Below are positions 1 to 9,010 of a stretch of 47,616 nt of DNA, in pieces (within the stretch, counting starts at the first letter, position 1; the number at the start of each line of letters is the position of its first letter). This DNA is from Bacillota bacterium (GTDB lineage Bacteria; Bacillota; Clostridia; Clostridiales; Clostridiaceae). Both the position numbers and the translations under genes were made by a program. The notes under the pieces were generated by a model. That model searched no databases, had not been told where the DNA came from, and was given only the letters and a program-made list of their open reading frames with translations. The stretch spans positions 1 through 47,616 of the forward strand of contig JAUZPI010000032.1 in the NCBI GenBank assembly GCA_030706015.1. Direction: 5' to 3'.

Positions 1-139
1 AATACCTCATTTGTTCCGCAAATGTAATCCTAACTTTTTTAAAATGGCAACTTGGTTGCTTTATTTGTCATGCACTTTTTTAAGAACTAAAAATCTAATT
101 TTTCTTTTAAAATTATCTTGACTTCATATAGTTAGTCTC

Positions 140-1024
140 TTATACAGTAACTTCTGGTAGGTTGATTTTTTGATTTGAGGTATTATTCTTATCCCAATTT
201 CCTTTGCCTCTTCCGTAAGATATTGCCTTTTTAGGGCATACATGCTCACACTGATGGCAGGTTATACAATTATGTATATTGTATTTAAGACCATTTTTTG
301 AACTCTGCAATGCACCCATAGGACAATCCTTTACACATAAATTACAATTTGCGCATTTTTCTGGTGAATATCTAAGTTTATAAGTAATTCCTAGTTTTGC
401 ACCTATACTATGAAGTAAACTTTGAGTTGCTCCTATAGGACATAAATAACTGCAATACCCTCTTCCTCCCTTTGCGAAGGCCCCCAAAACTATCAGCCAA
501 ATAAAAGCAGTTAATATTGTAGTAGAACCTAATACACCTAAATCAAAAGTAGTAATACCTAGCGTTAATTTTTGAAAAAATGAGTAATTACAATAAGCGC
601 ACATTGCTGAAAGACCGAAAAATGGTCCTATTAAAAATCCAGCTAAAACACCATATCGCACAGGTGTAGGATCTAAATGTTTTTGCCAATTAAATTTAAA
701 TTTTTCTGGTACAATACGACTTAAATATTCTGAGAATGCACCAGCTATACAAAAACGTCCACAAAATATTGGACCAATTAACAGAGCTGAAACTAGTAAT
801 AATAACACTATAATTCCTGATGTAGTAAGTAAGTTAAGGCTTTTGCCTGTAAACAATCCTTGTATGCCCATTCTAAAGCAGGCACCATGAATATCAGTAT
901 TACCTGTTAAACCAAACGTTGAAATGAGTAGCTTTTGGAAAAGTGCAAATGGAGCATAAAACATCACAAATCCTGCCAGATACCAAATTGATCTTTTTAA
1001 TAAGTACTTGTTGGAAATTTTCAT
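140..1024 (-). CDS. NapH/CcoG-type membrane polyferredoxin
   Basis: A 294-residue membrane iron-sulfur protein. Several hydrophobic segments (about residues 15-40, 65-90, 125-150, 165-185) carry two short cysteine motifs (CGRFC near 90 and CSYLCP near 193). Two classical 4Fe-4S ferredoxin motifs follow near 225-265 (CANCNLCVKDCP and CITCHQCEHVCP). This is the architecture of the NapH/CcoG/RdxA family, which moves electrons at the membrane. Its start has a strong GGGGGGG-type ribosome-binding site. It is the last gene of a small unit behind a sulfur-type leader (1776-1837), so it may feed electrons to a sulfur reductase or to redox chemistry at the membrane; that role is inferred from the shared leader only. 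Confidence 0.85.
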   Translation of the reverse strand: MKISNKYLLKRSIWYLAGFVMFYAPFALFQKLLISTFGLTGNTDIHGACFRMGIQGLFTGKSLNLLTTSGIIVLLLLVSALLIGPIFCGRFCIAGAFSEYLSRIVPEKFKFNWQKHLDPTPVRYGVLAGFLIGPFFGLSAMCAYCNYSFFQKLTLGITTFDLGVLGSTTILTAFIWLIVLGAFAKGGRGYCSYLCPIGATQSLLHSIGAKLGITYKLRYSPEKCANCNLCVKDCPMGALQSSKNGLKYNIHNCITCHQCEHVCPKKAISYGRGKGNWDKNNTSNQKINLPEVTV

Positions 1025-1069
1025 ATTAATAAATCCCCCCCTTTATCTGTAAAACATTTTTTATTATTT

Positions 1070-1600
1070 TTAATTTTCCCTTGAATTTATTACTTTTAGC
1101 GGAAGTGCAGCAATAACATTACCGTTTGTATAATCTATAAACTCTATTCTCCCTTCACTAATTGTTTTCTTATTTAACTCACCACGAGGAATATCTAAAG
1201 TTACGCTTATACTTATTTGTTTACCTGGTTGAATAGCTTTCTGGAATTTACCTGTTTCTATATTAAAAGAAGGATCTGTGGAAGTTAATTGCACATTCCC
1301 TTGTATACCACTAACCTTTATTTGTAGAGCTATAGGCTTCTTACTCTTATTAATTACTCCAGCAGCCCCATGTCCTGCAGCAATAGAAATGCTGCCTGGT
1401 TGAGCTAATCTTTTAGGAAGTCCTTCTTTTGCTATGTCATAAACTATAGGTTTTGCCTTATCACTTGGTAAAGCAAGTACTAAATTTACAGATTCTTTAG
1501 CTAAAACTTTTTTGTAAGCTCCCTCACCTACTATAATAAATACCCCTAATATAAAAGCAGCTGTAAAAATTATTATTTGTTTCAAATTTATTTTCTTCAC
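1070..1600 (-). CDS. exported or membrane-anchored beta-rich protein of unknown function
   Basis: About 176 residues. A basic N-terminus and one hydrophobic segment (about residues 8-27) form a signal peptide or anchor with no lipobox cysteine. The remainder is rich in alternating Val/Ile/Ser/Thr and Gly/Pro turns and looks like one immunoglobulin-like or CARDB-like beta domain. I do not recognise a family. The GTG at 1600 is preferred because GAGGTG lies seven bases upstream; a longer GTG start at 1609 would sit inside that ribosome-binding site. It lies 45 bp upstream of the NapH-like gene and downstream of a sulfur-type leader, so it may be the extracytoplasmic partner of that membrane ferredoxin (inference). 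Confidence 0.7.
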   Translation of the reverse strand: MKKINLKQIIIFTAAFILGVFIIVGEGAYKKVLAKESVNLVLALPSDKAKPIVYDIAKEGLPKRLAQPGSISIAAGHGAAGVINKSKKPIALQIKVSGIQGNVQLTSTDPSFNIETGKFQKAIQPGKQISISVTLDIPRGELNKKTISEGRIEFIDYTNGNVIAALPLKVINSREN

Positions 1601-1602
1601 AA

Positions 1603-1692
1603 TTAACACCTCGCTACAAAATTATTTGTTTTTCTGAAATTGTTGAAACCTTTATAAAGTCTTAATGCAATTGAATAGAATTTTTTACTCAT
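1603..1692 (-). CDS. possible 29-residue basic peptide ORF
   Basis: An ATG preceded by AAGGAG and GAGG motifs opens a 29-codon frame beginning MSKKFYSIALRLYKG and ending TAA. The stop overlaps the start region of the next gene, the geometry of translational coupling. The peptide is basic and amphipathic. No known family is recognised and it contains only one cysteine, at the last residue. It is too short for codon statistics to decide, so the good ribosome-binding site and the tight overlap are the only support. Confidence 0.4.
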   Translation of the reverse strand: MSKKFYSIALRLYKGFNNFRKTNNFVARC

Positions 1693-1775
1693 ATGTTCCT
1701 CACTCTCCTTAAAATCTTTTTGATTTGCTTTGAATAGCATTTACTTACCATTTTATTCACATCCTAACCACTTAA

Positions 1776-1837
1776 GAAAAAAAGACTAGGTAACTTTTCA
1801 AATTGAAAAATTACCTAGTCTCCAGTTTTCTGGTCAA
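1776..1837 (-). promoter_or_regulatory. sulfur-type RNA leader 1: conserved hairpin plus terminator
   Basis: Read on the minus strand: TTGA, then a hairpin CCAG-AAAA-CTGG (1822-1833), then AG, then a long intrinsic terminator (stem 1783-1821, AGACTAGGTAA pairing with TTACCTAGTCT) ending in seven T. The same arrangement occurs seven more times in the window, almost always before sulfur genes. It controls the NapH-like unit. There is no T-box sequence (AGGGTGG) and no S-box core. Confidence 0.75.
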
Positions 1838-1859
1838 CAATAAATAAGGAATTCTTTTC

Positions 1860-1918
1860 TTAGTATTTCTATAGTATTAGTATGATTTAATAATAATATA
1901 CTTTTAACACTTTGTCAA
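1860..1918 (-). promoter_or_regulatory. promoter and operator-like box of the NapH-like unit
   Basis: TTGACA at 1918-1913 and TATTAT at 1895-1890 are 17 bp apart. Directly after the -10 is an AT-rich box (1884-1860) containing ATACTATAGAAATACTA, a variant of the box found at the same place in the other leaders. Confidence 0.65.
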
Positions 1919-1994
1919 TAATTAAAATATAATATTATACTTTGTATTTATGGAGATTTTATGGAGATTATACGTATTTTATATGGAATATACT

Positions 1995-2048
1995 TTTTAT
2001 AAATTTAAGCTGGGTATTTTCATAATTTACAACAATACCTAGCTTAAA
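1995..2048 (-). terminator. probable terminator after the two-component operon
   Basis: A 15-bp stem with one mismatch (2004-2018 against 2034-2048, arms TTTAAGCT and AGCTTAAA) follows the histidine kinase stop at 2062 by a few bases. The T-tract is weak (TTTATAAAAAG), so it could instead be a 3' stabilising hairpin. Confidence 0.45.
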
Positions 2049-2061
2049 GCATTATTTTGTT

Positions 2062-3462
2062 TTAATTTTTAGGCAGGGATACTATAAATTTGGTTTCTCT
2101 ATTAGGATCGCTTTCAACAGTTATTGTTCCCTCATGAGCATCAATTATTGCTTTTACAATAGTTAAGCCTATTCCACTTCCACCGGTAAGCCTATTTCTT
2201 GATTTATCAGCACGATAAAACCTTTCAAAGATATAAGGTAAATCTTCTTGTAAAATACCTTGCCCAGTATCCTTTATAATCAGCTCCAAGGTATCTTTTT
2301 TAGAAACAACACTAATCTCTACTTCCCCACCGGTAGGAGTATATTTTAGCGCATTAGATAAAAGGTTAATAATAACCTGACTAATTTTATCTTTATCTGC
2401 AAAAACTATTTCATTTTTGCCAGAGATATTTAATTTTACACCCTTACTGATGAAATCAGATTCAAAATTATATTTAATACTTTGAACTTGATGTAAAATA
2501 TTATACTTTGTTTTATTCAGCTTATAAGAATCACTTTCATATTCAGCTAATTTCTCTAGTTTTCCAACCAATCCTATTATTCTAACTATCTCTTCATAAC
2601 AGCTTTTAAGTCTTTCTTTATCTGTATTCCATATTCCATCAATCATCCCTTCAATATTACCTTGAAGAGTAGTAAGAGGTGTTCTTAATTCATGTGCTAC
2701 ATCAGCAGACATTCTTTTTCTCAAAATTTCTTGCTTCTCTAAAGTTGATGCAAGATTATTTATCGTTGAAGTAAGAAGATTAATTTCATTTACCTTAGAC
2801 TTTTCAATAACTCTATTTTTTAAATAGCCACTAGATATATTCTCAGCCGTTCTAATTACTCTTACAATTGGAGTACTTAAATACTTCGCCATTAATGCAC
2901 CTAAAATCAAAGCAAAAGCCAATGAAAAAACACCTACACTAATAAGCAGCTTGTTTAATGTGCCGATAAAGGCAATATCATTATCATTGTAATAAAATGG
3001 ACCGTAATACCCTACCTCTAAAATTGCAACCTTACTGCCTTTATAATTGATGGGATATGATTTTACCTGATATTTTCCGTTCCAGTAAGGATAATATTTG
3101 TTCATATTCTCAGCCATATGTTCTAACATTTGCTTGCATAGCCCATTATTATGCAGTGATGCGTCCAAGAGTACTTTACCAGAAATATCGCTTATTTTTA
3201 TAATCATTCCTTGGCCTATGGCATTAACCCCTATATCGTTAATAGAGTTATAATCCCAATCCCCCCTTCCATCATATTGTTTACTTATTAAATTTACTAG
3301 CTGCTCATTTTTACGTTCCTGATTCTGAATAGTATATACACGAAACCTTTTTTCCATAAACACATTTGTTGCAATACTTATAATCAATATACAAACAATT
3401 GCAACAAATGCGTAGGATAATGCTAGTCTAGTTCTTAAACTATGCTTCATAAATATTTTCAA
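2062..3462 (-). CDS. membrane sensor histidine kinase, HAMP type
   Basis: About 466 residues. Two membrane segments (about residues 12-35 and 170-195) flank an extracytoplasmic sensor region. A HAMP linker follows, then the phospho-acceptor H-box (AHELRTP), the N-box (NLLSNALKYTP), the G1 box (DTGQGI) and the G2 box (GGSGIGLTIVK). It overlaps the upstream response regulator, so the two form an operon. The start is uncertain: GGAGGG fits a TTG at 3462, while an ATG at 3450 lacks a close ribosome-binding site. The family resembles BaeS/PhoR-like kinases. The signal is unknown. It lies between two sulfur-type units but has no sulfur-type leader itself. Confidence 0.9.
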   Translation of the reverse strand: MKIFMKHSLRTRLALSYAFVAIVCILIISIATNVFMEKRFRVYTIQNQERKNEQLVNLISKQYDGRGDWDYNSINDIGVNAIGQGMIIKISDISGKVLLDASLHNNGLCKQMLEHMAENMNKYYPYWNGKYQVKSYPINYKGSKVAILEVGYYGPFYYNDNDIAFIGTLNKLLISVGVFSLAFALILGALMAKYLSTPIVRVIRTAENISSGYLKNRVIEKSKVNEINLLTSTINNLASTLEKQEILRKRMSADVAHELRTPLTTLQGNIEGMIDGIWNTDKERLKSCYEEIVRIIGLVGKLEKLAEYESDSYKLNKTKYNILHQVQSIKYNFESDFISKGVKLNISGKNEIVFADKDKISQVIINLLSNALKYTPTGGEVEISVVSKKDTLELIIKDTGQGILQEDLPYIFERFYRADKSRNRLTGGSGIGLTIVKAIIDAHEGTITVESDPNRETKFIVSLPKN

Positions 3463-4168
3463 CTGACTCAATCCCTCCAAATTTATAGCCTATGCCGCGA
3501 ATTGTTAGAATATAGTCCGGATTTTTAGAATTAGTCTCAATTTTTTGTCGTAAGTTCTTTATATGTGAATCTATGGTCCTTTCATAGCCCTCATATTTTC
3601 CTTCAAAAGCGAAATAAATTAATTCATCTCTGGTAAAAACCTTAAAAGGTCGCTTAGCCAGAGTAATCAGTATTTTATACTCAATTGGTGTAAGATTTAT
3701 TAATGATTTATTCTTTATTACTTCATAATTTGATGTATTAATTACTAAATCTCCATTATTAAATGACTTCACACTTGATAACCGATGATTTTCAGCTTCT
3801 GAGCGTCTAAAAAGAGCTTTCACTCTTGCAACAAGCTGCTTTGGACTAAAAGGCTTGGTTACATAATCATCAGCCCCAATATCCAGTCCATTCAATATAT
3901 CTTCTTCACCAGTTCTTGCAGTAAGCATTATTATAGGTACTTTTGATCTTTCTCTTAATATTTTGCAAATTTCAGTTCCAGATATATCAGGAAGCATCAA
4001 ATCCAAAATAATAAGAGACGGATTTAAAATTTCATATGCATCTAGCGCAGCTTTTCCATTAAAAGCTGTGACAACTAAATAACCGTCATGTTCGAGATAT
4101 GCCTTTACAACTTCGCTTATTTTTTCTTCATCATCTACAACAAGTACTGTTTTTTCATTTTTATTCAT
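3440..4168 (-). CDS. OmpR-family response regulator
   Basis: A 242-residue regulator. The receiver domain (about 1-125) has the acidic pair in VVDDEE, the phospho-accepting Asp in LILDLMLPD and the conserved Lys in KPF. A C-terminal OmpR-type winged helix (about 140-235) includes the IDSHIKNLRQKIE recognition region and the RGIGYKF wing. It is the first gene of the two-component operon, and its stop overlaps the start of the kinase. It may control neighbouring units, but no direct repeat typical of OmpR targets was identified upstream of them. Confidence 0.92.
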   Translation of the reverse strand: MNKNEKTVLVVDDEEKISEVVKAYLEHDGYLVVTAFNGKAALDAYEILNPSLIILDLMLPDISGTEICKILRERSKVPIIMLTARTGEEDILNGLDIGADDYVTKPFSPKQLVARVKALFRRSEAENHRLSSVKSFNNGDLVINTSNYEVIKNKSLINLTPIEYKILITLAKRPFKVFTRDELIYFAFEGKYEGYERTIDSHIKNLRQKIETNSKNPDYILTIRGIGYKFGGIESVENIYEA

Positions 4169-4283
4169 AGAAAAACCTCACCAAATTCAATCTTTTATTA
4201 ATTTTAAACAATTAATTTGATATATTAAATATTTCCAGTATATATTTAAATACCTACAATGTTAATTTGTTTACTAGGTTTAA

Positions 4284-4355
4284 TATGTGAAATAAAACCA
4301 ACCTGAAAATGAGGTTTCTTCTAAAATAAAGATACTTACATTTTCAAATTGGTTT
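4284..4355 (-). terminator. terminator of operon A
   Basis: A long stem (4295-4311 against 4339-4355, about 15 paired positions of 17, containing AAACC/GGTTT and GAAAATG/CATTTTC) lies 20 bp past the NifH-like stop. It is followed on the minus strand by TTTTATTT. Confidence 0.7.
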
Positions 4356-4374
4356 AATTAAAAAATATTTTTTA

Positions 4375-5253
4375 TTATGAAGTTAATGTTGGGCTTAATA
4401 CTGCACCTTTTGATTCTAGTTCTAATAATTGGGTACTCCACTTAGAAGCCCATTGTTTTAGTTCTTCTATCCCCAACGGTGAAGGTACTTTTGACTCTGT
4501 ATGCTCTGCAATTCTCGTTGCAAGCTCTCTGTAAACTTGTGCTTGCTCTGAGTATGGTGCTGCTTCTATTGTAGTTTTACCCTGCAATTCACTTTGTGTA
4601 ACTGTTACTGAACGCGGAATATACTGCATAATTTGAGTATTTGTTTGTAAAGCAAAATCGTCAATTATTGCCTTTGAATAATCATGATTAATTGAATTTG
4701 CGATAACTCCACCAAGCAATGCCCCACCTGATTTTGAATATTTTTGTATACCCTTAAATAAATTATTTGACGCATATACAGACATGAAGTCTGAAGAAGA
4801 AACCGTAAATACATGCTCTGCAATACCTTCACGAATTGGTACTGCAAAGCCTCCGCAAACAACGTCTCCTAAAACGTCGTAAATAACAACATCTAAATCT
4901 AATTCCTCAAATATCTTTTGTTGCTTAAATAATTCTACAGCAGTGATTATTCCTCTTCCTGCACAACCAACACCTGGTGCTGGTCCGCCGGCTTCAACAC
5001 AATAGATTCCATGAAAGCCTTCAAATATTACATCATGAGCATTTACTTTATTTTTCGCACGCAAAGTATCTAATACTGTTGGTATATAAGTACCATCTCT
5101 TAAGGTATTTGTTGAATCACTCTTAGGGTCACATCCAAATTGCATAACCTTTAACCCCATAGTTGATAGCGCCGCAGTTATATTTGAAGTTGTAGTGGAT
5201 TTACCAATTCCACCTTTTCCGTATATTGCTATTTGTTTGATTTTTTTAGCCAT
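4375..5253 (-). CDS. NifH-like ATP-dependent reductase of nitrogenase-like set A
   Basis: A 292-residue nitrogenase iron-protein homologue. It has the P-loop GKGGIGKST at about residue 12, the 4Fe-4S ligand cysteines in GCAGRGI (about 100) and GDVVCGGFA (about 135), and the switch aspartates. It should dimerise around one [4Fe-4S] cluster and pass electrons to the D/K proteins encoded just upstream. Compared with the second NifH in the window (33538-34359), it has a Ser in place of Ala after GCDPK and a longer, divergent C-terminus. It is last in operon A, after K and D, the reverse of the usual H-D-K order. The operon also encodes cysteine synthase and an importer, which points to sulfur chemistry and away from N2 fixation. 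Confidence 0.93.
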   Translation of the reverse strand: MAKKIKQIAIYGKGGIGKSTTTSNITAALSTMGLKVMQFGCDPKSDSTNTLRDGTYIPTVLDTLRAKNKVNAHDVIFEGFHGIYCVEAGGPAPGVGCAGRGIITAVELFKQQKIFEELDLDVVIYDVLGDVVCGGFAVPIREGIAEHVFTVSSSDFMSVYASNNLFKGIQKYSKSGGALLGGVIANSINHDYSKAIIDDFALQTNTQIMQYIPRSVTVTQSELQGKTTIEAAPYSEQAQVYRELATRIAEHTESKVPSPLGIEELKQWASKWSTQLLELESKGAVLSPTLTS

Positions 5254-5320
5254 TTATGATTCCTCCATCTATTCTAAAAATATTATTAATTATTAAGTTG
5301 TTAAATTTCTATAATTTAAA

Positions 5321-6835
5321 TTAAACTATTTCATCTTGATTCTTTATATAATGGAAAGGATCTTTTTCATACCATTCTTTCTTATATGGAAGCTTAGTAT
5401 TTTCTGAAATATTTTTATTGAACATTGTATTTTTAAATAACCTATTCAATCTTCTGGTAATTTCAAAAGAGCCTGAATATCCCAAATAATTATATGTGGG
5501 CCCAAATAAAGGAAGCACCGGAATGCCTTGTTTTGCAACCATGCTGTTACCACCAGAATGCCCTATAACTACATCTGGTTTAGTTTTTTCTAAGAGGTTA
5601 GCCAATTCAAAAGGTTGACCAGTTGCAGCATTAAAAGTAATTTTATCTTTATTTGGTAATACGTCAATTAGAGGATCTGCAAATTCATCATAGTGATAAC
5701 CCTTGACGCCAATTACCTCCATACCTAAATCAATTAATAATTCGGCTGTAGATAAAATTCTTATCTCTCCGCCAGCTAAATATGCTGTTTTACCTTTTAG
5801 TTTATGTCTAAATGGCTCTAAGGCTTCATTTAAATCTTTATTTTCCTTTTCTATCAATCGCTCCGCTTCTTGTTCCAGGCCGAAATAGCTGGCAATATCC
5901 CTGATCCAAAGGTCAGTATTTTTTCTTCCAATAGGAATTGTCTTGAGCACAAATGGAATACCATATATTTCTCGTATATGATTAATAAAATAATCATCAT
6001 GAGTAGCACATATACTTATATTCAGAGCTGCTTCTGATACATGTGTAAAGGTTTCAGGTTCTGCATAGCATGGCAAAAATCTAACGGTAAGTCCTAGTGC
6101 AGTCAACAATCTTTCAAGTTCTAATTCATCCAATCTGCTCATTGAAGAAACATTTAACACATTAACAGTACGGCTTAATCTAAATTTTTCTTTTAATTGT
6201 TCTAATTCATCTTCATAGGCTCTCTCTACTTCTTCAGGATCTTTAACCAGTTTCTTTAATATCCCATGATAAACTGAATCGTAAGCTGTAGCCATAATTT
6301 TTGTCTTAAATCCAGCACAATGTACAGGTACTAAGGTTGCTGCTACTTCTCCTTGTAATTGAGATAAAACTGCATCGACATCGTCCCCAATTAACGCAGG
6401 TACACATCCACTTGCAACAACAATTGCATCAGGTCTGAATTCTTTTTCCGCATACAAAATAGCTTCCTTCAGTTTAGTTTCTCCACCACTTATTACATCT
6501 GCTTCATTAAGATTTGTGTTTAACCAAATAAGACCTTGAGCATTTGGATCTCTTAGTCGTCTAAAAGTTTTGCTAACTCCAGCTGTTGCAATACTACAAC
6601 CACCACAGCCTATTGGTGCATGCATTATAATAACAGCATTACGCAGTGTATTAAGTATTGCAAGGCTTAGTGTAAATTGACACCCTTGAGTCTGTGCAAA
6701 GCTTCTTTGAAATCCATTAAGACAACCTTTTTTTCCTGCACAAGTTTGCAAATCAGTACAAGTTCCCCCAAAGGCATTAGTTGTATTTAATCTCTCTTCA
6801 CGTATAGGTGCTGCTTCGCCATTTAAATAATTCAT
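5321..6835 (-). CDS. NifD-like alpha subunit, nitrogenase-like set A
   Basis: 504 residues, nitrogenase component 1 family. Three cysteines fit P-cluster ligands: Cys52 (TQGCQF), Cys77 (PIGCGG) and one in ASGCVPALIGDDV near 145. A cysteine in SICATHDDYF (near 275) matches the FeMo-cofactor Cys ligand of NifD. The position equivalent to the NifD cofactor histidine falls in GIPVLPLFGP and is not His. The N-terminus has extra cysteines (about 26, 32, 38) absent from the other alpha subunits here. It lies 14 bp after the K-like gene. It likely forms an alpha2beta2 reductase; the substrate is unknown but an organosulfur compound is suggested by operon context. Confidence 0.88.
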   Translation of the reverse strand: MNYLNGEAAPIREERLNTTNAFGGTCTDLQTCAGKKGCLNGFQRSFAQTQGCQFTLSLAILNTLRNAVIIMHAPIGCGGCSIATAGVSKTFRRLRDPNAQGLIWLNTNLNEADVISGGETKLKEAILYAEKEFRPDAIVVASGCVPALIGDDVDAVLSQLQGEVAATLVPVHCAGFKTKIMATAYDSVYHGILKKLVKDPEEVERAYEDELEQLKEKFRLSRTVNVLNVSSMSRLDELELERLLTALGLTVRFLPCYAEPETFTHVSEAALNISICATHDDYFINHIREIYGIPFVLKTIPIGRKNTDLWIRDIASYFGLEQEAERLIEKENKDLNEALEPFRHKLKGKTAYLAGGEIRILSTAELLIDLGMEVIGVKGYHYDEFADPLIDVLPNKDKITFNAATGQPFELANLLEKTKPDVVIGHSGGNSMVAKQGIPVLPLFGPTYNYLGYSGSFEITRRLNRLFKNTMFNKNISENTKLPYKKEWYEKDPFHYIKNQDEIV

Positions 6836-6849
6836 ATCTTATCCTCCTC

Positions 6850-8190
6850 TTATCTACCACTAACTTGTATGGTTATTAAATCTTCAATTAGTTTTAATCC
6901 ACCAGAAAAGCCTGCATAAGCACTATTTAAAACAGATCTATTGGTTACTGGAAAAGAAAGTGTAAGAAGCGGATAGCCAAATTCTTGAGAAATATCTCTT
7001 TCAAATGAGCTGCCTATTATTACTGCTGGTCCAAAGGAATCAAAATATTTGCTGCCATTATTTTGCGGCCAAATAGCCTGAAGATGTCTTCTTACCGCAG
7101 AGGTATCTGTATCAAAAACTACTTTAGGCTTAAGTCCAGATGCATAATTTTCAAATCTTGAGTTTAATAATTTTTCTTGTTCTTCTTCTAAAAAATCTGT
7201 TATAACTGTAAGAGCTGGCAGCCAACCAAGTTCATCAGAAATAAATTTACTAACTGCTGGTGCATAATTGGCATCCCCAACCACAATTCCATAACGTTGA
7301 AAATCAATGTCATTAAAAATATCTGATATTCTTTCAAAATAATCATAATAAGTCTCTTTTTCTTCTTTAATAACCTCTTCAATAACCTCATCCTGAACAT
7401 CTAAAGCTTTACCAACAACCTGCAAAAACTCTGAAGTTTGTCTTGCACCTATTGGAAAAGGAACTGTAACAAACGGTGTCTCATGAATTTCCTCGAAGAC
7501 TTTAGCAGGCTCAATTCCGTATATATCCGACACTACTATATTTAACCTAGCATCCCCGGCATTTTTTAAATCTTCCAGATTTTCACCTTCTCCAAAGAAA
7601 GTATTAGCTTTAAACCCAAGTTTCTTCAGTAAAGCTCTTAACTCTCTTAAATTTCCTTTGTAAAAAGCATCTTGAGCAGGGACTAACCCAAATATATTGA
7701 CTATGTCTTGTTTCTTCTCTTCTTTTTTAGTAACAAACTCTTTGAATAAAGTTTCTAGTAATAAATCATATCCTGTGAAAGAATTACCTTTAAAACCACC
7801 TGTTTCTACAGCAAGAACAGGCTTTTCATAATCTAAAAATTCTGAAGTGACACCTTTAGCATCATCTCCAATCATTTCTACCATACAACCAGTTACTACA
7901 ACATATAGATCTCCATCCATTAATTCAAGAGTAGTTTCTATCTGTTCTTTTAGTCTATCTTCTCCTCCAAATACTATATCTCTTTCTACCACGTTAGAAC
8001 TGGGTAGTGACATACCTGATGCGTAGCCGCTGCCATAATGTCCGCCGCCAGGTCCTATTGCATTTGAAATATTGCTTCCACAACCTGCTGAAGCATGGAT
8101 TATGGGAATTGCCCGTGGGATTGCTCTAAGGGTAGCTAAGGCACCTCCAAGAGCACAAACATATCTTGGTCTATCAACAAATTTATTCAT
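6850..8190 (-). CDS. NifK-like beta subunit, nitrogenase-like set A
   Basis: 446 residues, nitrogenase component 1 family, beta type, with a short N-terminus and no cofactor-ligand region. P-cluster-type cysteines occur in RYVCALGG (about 12), SAGCGSN (about 33) and VTGCMVEMIGDD (about 100). A glycine-rich stretch near 45-60 is specific to this copy. It follows the ABC transporter ATPase by 26 bp and precedes the D-like gene, so the beta subunit is made first, which is unusual. GGAGGATACT precedes the ATG. It partners with the 5321-6835 protein. Confidence 0.87.
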   Translation of the reverse strand: MNKFVDRPRYVCALGGALATLRAIPRAIPIIHASAGCGSNISNAIGPGGGHYGSGYASGMSLPSSNVVERDIVFGGEDRLKEQIETTLELMDGDLYVVVTGCMVEMIGDDAKGVTSEFLDYEKPVLAVETGGFKGNSFTGYDLLLETLFKEFVTKKEEKKQDIVNIFGLVPAQDAFYKGNLRELRALLKKLGFKANTFFGEGENLEDLKNAGDARLNIVVSDIYGIEPAKVFEEIHETPFVTVPFPIGARQTSEFLQVVGKALDVQDEVIEEVIKEEKETYYDYFERISDIFNDIDFQRYGIVVGDANYAPAVSKFISDELGWLPALTVITDFLEEEQEKLLNSRFENYASGLKPKVVFDTDTSAVRRHLQAIWPQNNGSKYFDSFGPAVIIGSSFERDISQEFGYPLLTLSFPVTNRSVLNSAYAGFSGGLKLIEDLITIQVSGR

Positions 8191-8215
8191 AGTATCCTCC
8201 TATTAACAAAAATAT

Positions 8216-9010
8216 TTATAAATAATAACTTAGTGTTGTTTCTTTAGCAAAATGAAGTGTTTCTAATATATTGGAACGAATTCTTATAAAATCAGGATGA
8301 TTTCTATTTCTTGGTCTTCCCATTTCCACATTAATAATTTTTTGAATCCTGCCTGGTCTTGGAGTCATTATTACAATCCTGTCACTTAGATAAATTGCTT
8401 CATCTACATCGTGAGTTACGAGAATCATAGTAGTTTTTTTCTTCTCCCAAATATTTAAAATTTCATCCTGCATGTTCATTCTAGTGAAAGCGTCTAGAGC
8501 ACCTAAGGGTTCGTCTAATAAAAGCACCTTAGGTTCATTAACTAATGCTCTAGCTAAGGATACTCTTTGAGCCATGCCACCGGATAATTGATGTGGATAT
8601 GACTTTTGAAACCCATCGAGTCCTATTAATTTTATAAAGCTTTCAACCTCATCATCTTTATCCTTTAATACTTTTCTTGCTTTTAACCCAACAGAAATAT
8701 TTTCTTTTACTGTTAACCAGGGAAAAAGCGTTGGATCTTGGAATACAAGCCCTCTCAAATAATGAGGCTTATCTATTTCTTCTCCATCCATATTGATTTT
8801 CCCATAGGTAGGGGCATCTAGACCTGTTATCATTCTAAGCAATGTTGATTTTCCACAACCACTGGCGCCTACTAAAGAAATAAATTCTCCAGGCTTTATA
8901 TCTAAATTAATATCATCAAGAGCAGCAATAGACGTGCCATCTTGTTTTGAAAATATTCTAGATACACCCTCAATTATGATTTCTCCTAAGGCTTCTTCAT
9001 TAATACTCAC
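8216..9010 (-). CDS. sulfonate/nitrate-type ABC importer ATPase (SsuB/TauB-like), operon A
   Basis: 264 residues with Walker A (GASGCGKST), Q-loop, signature LSGGMAQRVSLARAL, Walker B (VLLLDEP) and the H-loop (VTHDVDEA), the pattern of the NitT/TauT family. The GTG start overlaps the permease stop in GTGA, so the two are translationally coupled. It powers uptake of the ligand bound by the 10116-11135 lipoprotein. Family members carry sulfonates, taurine, nitrate or thiamine precursors; the sulfur operon favours an organosulfur ligand. Confidence 0.9.
   Translation of the reverse strand: MSINEEALGEIIIEGVSRIFSKQDGTSIAALDDINLDIKPGEFISLVGASGCGKSTLLRMITGLDAPTYGKINMDGEEIDKPHYLRGLVFQDPTLFPWLTVKENISVGLKARKVLKDKDDEVESFIKLIGLDGFQKSYPHQLSGGMAQRVSLARALVNEPKVLLLDEPLGALDAFTRMNMQDEILNIWEKKKTTMILVTHDVDEAIYLSDRIVIMTPRPGRIQKIINVEMGRPRNRNHPDFIRIRSNILETLHFAKETTLSYYL

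Noticed and set aside
1..139. Left edge sequence as an RNA gene or terminator
   Set aside because: Only weak AT-rich hairpins (CATTTG/CAAATG and AAAAAT/ATTTTT) are visible; no tRNA, rRNA or clear terminator.
118..146. TTGACT and TATACA with 17-bp spacing on the plus strand
   Set aside because: It would drive antisense transcription into the 3' end of the NapH-like gene; in DNA this AT-rich one such match is expected by chance and nothing else supports it.
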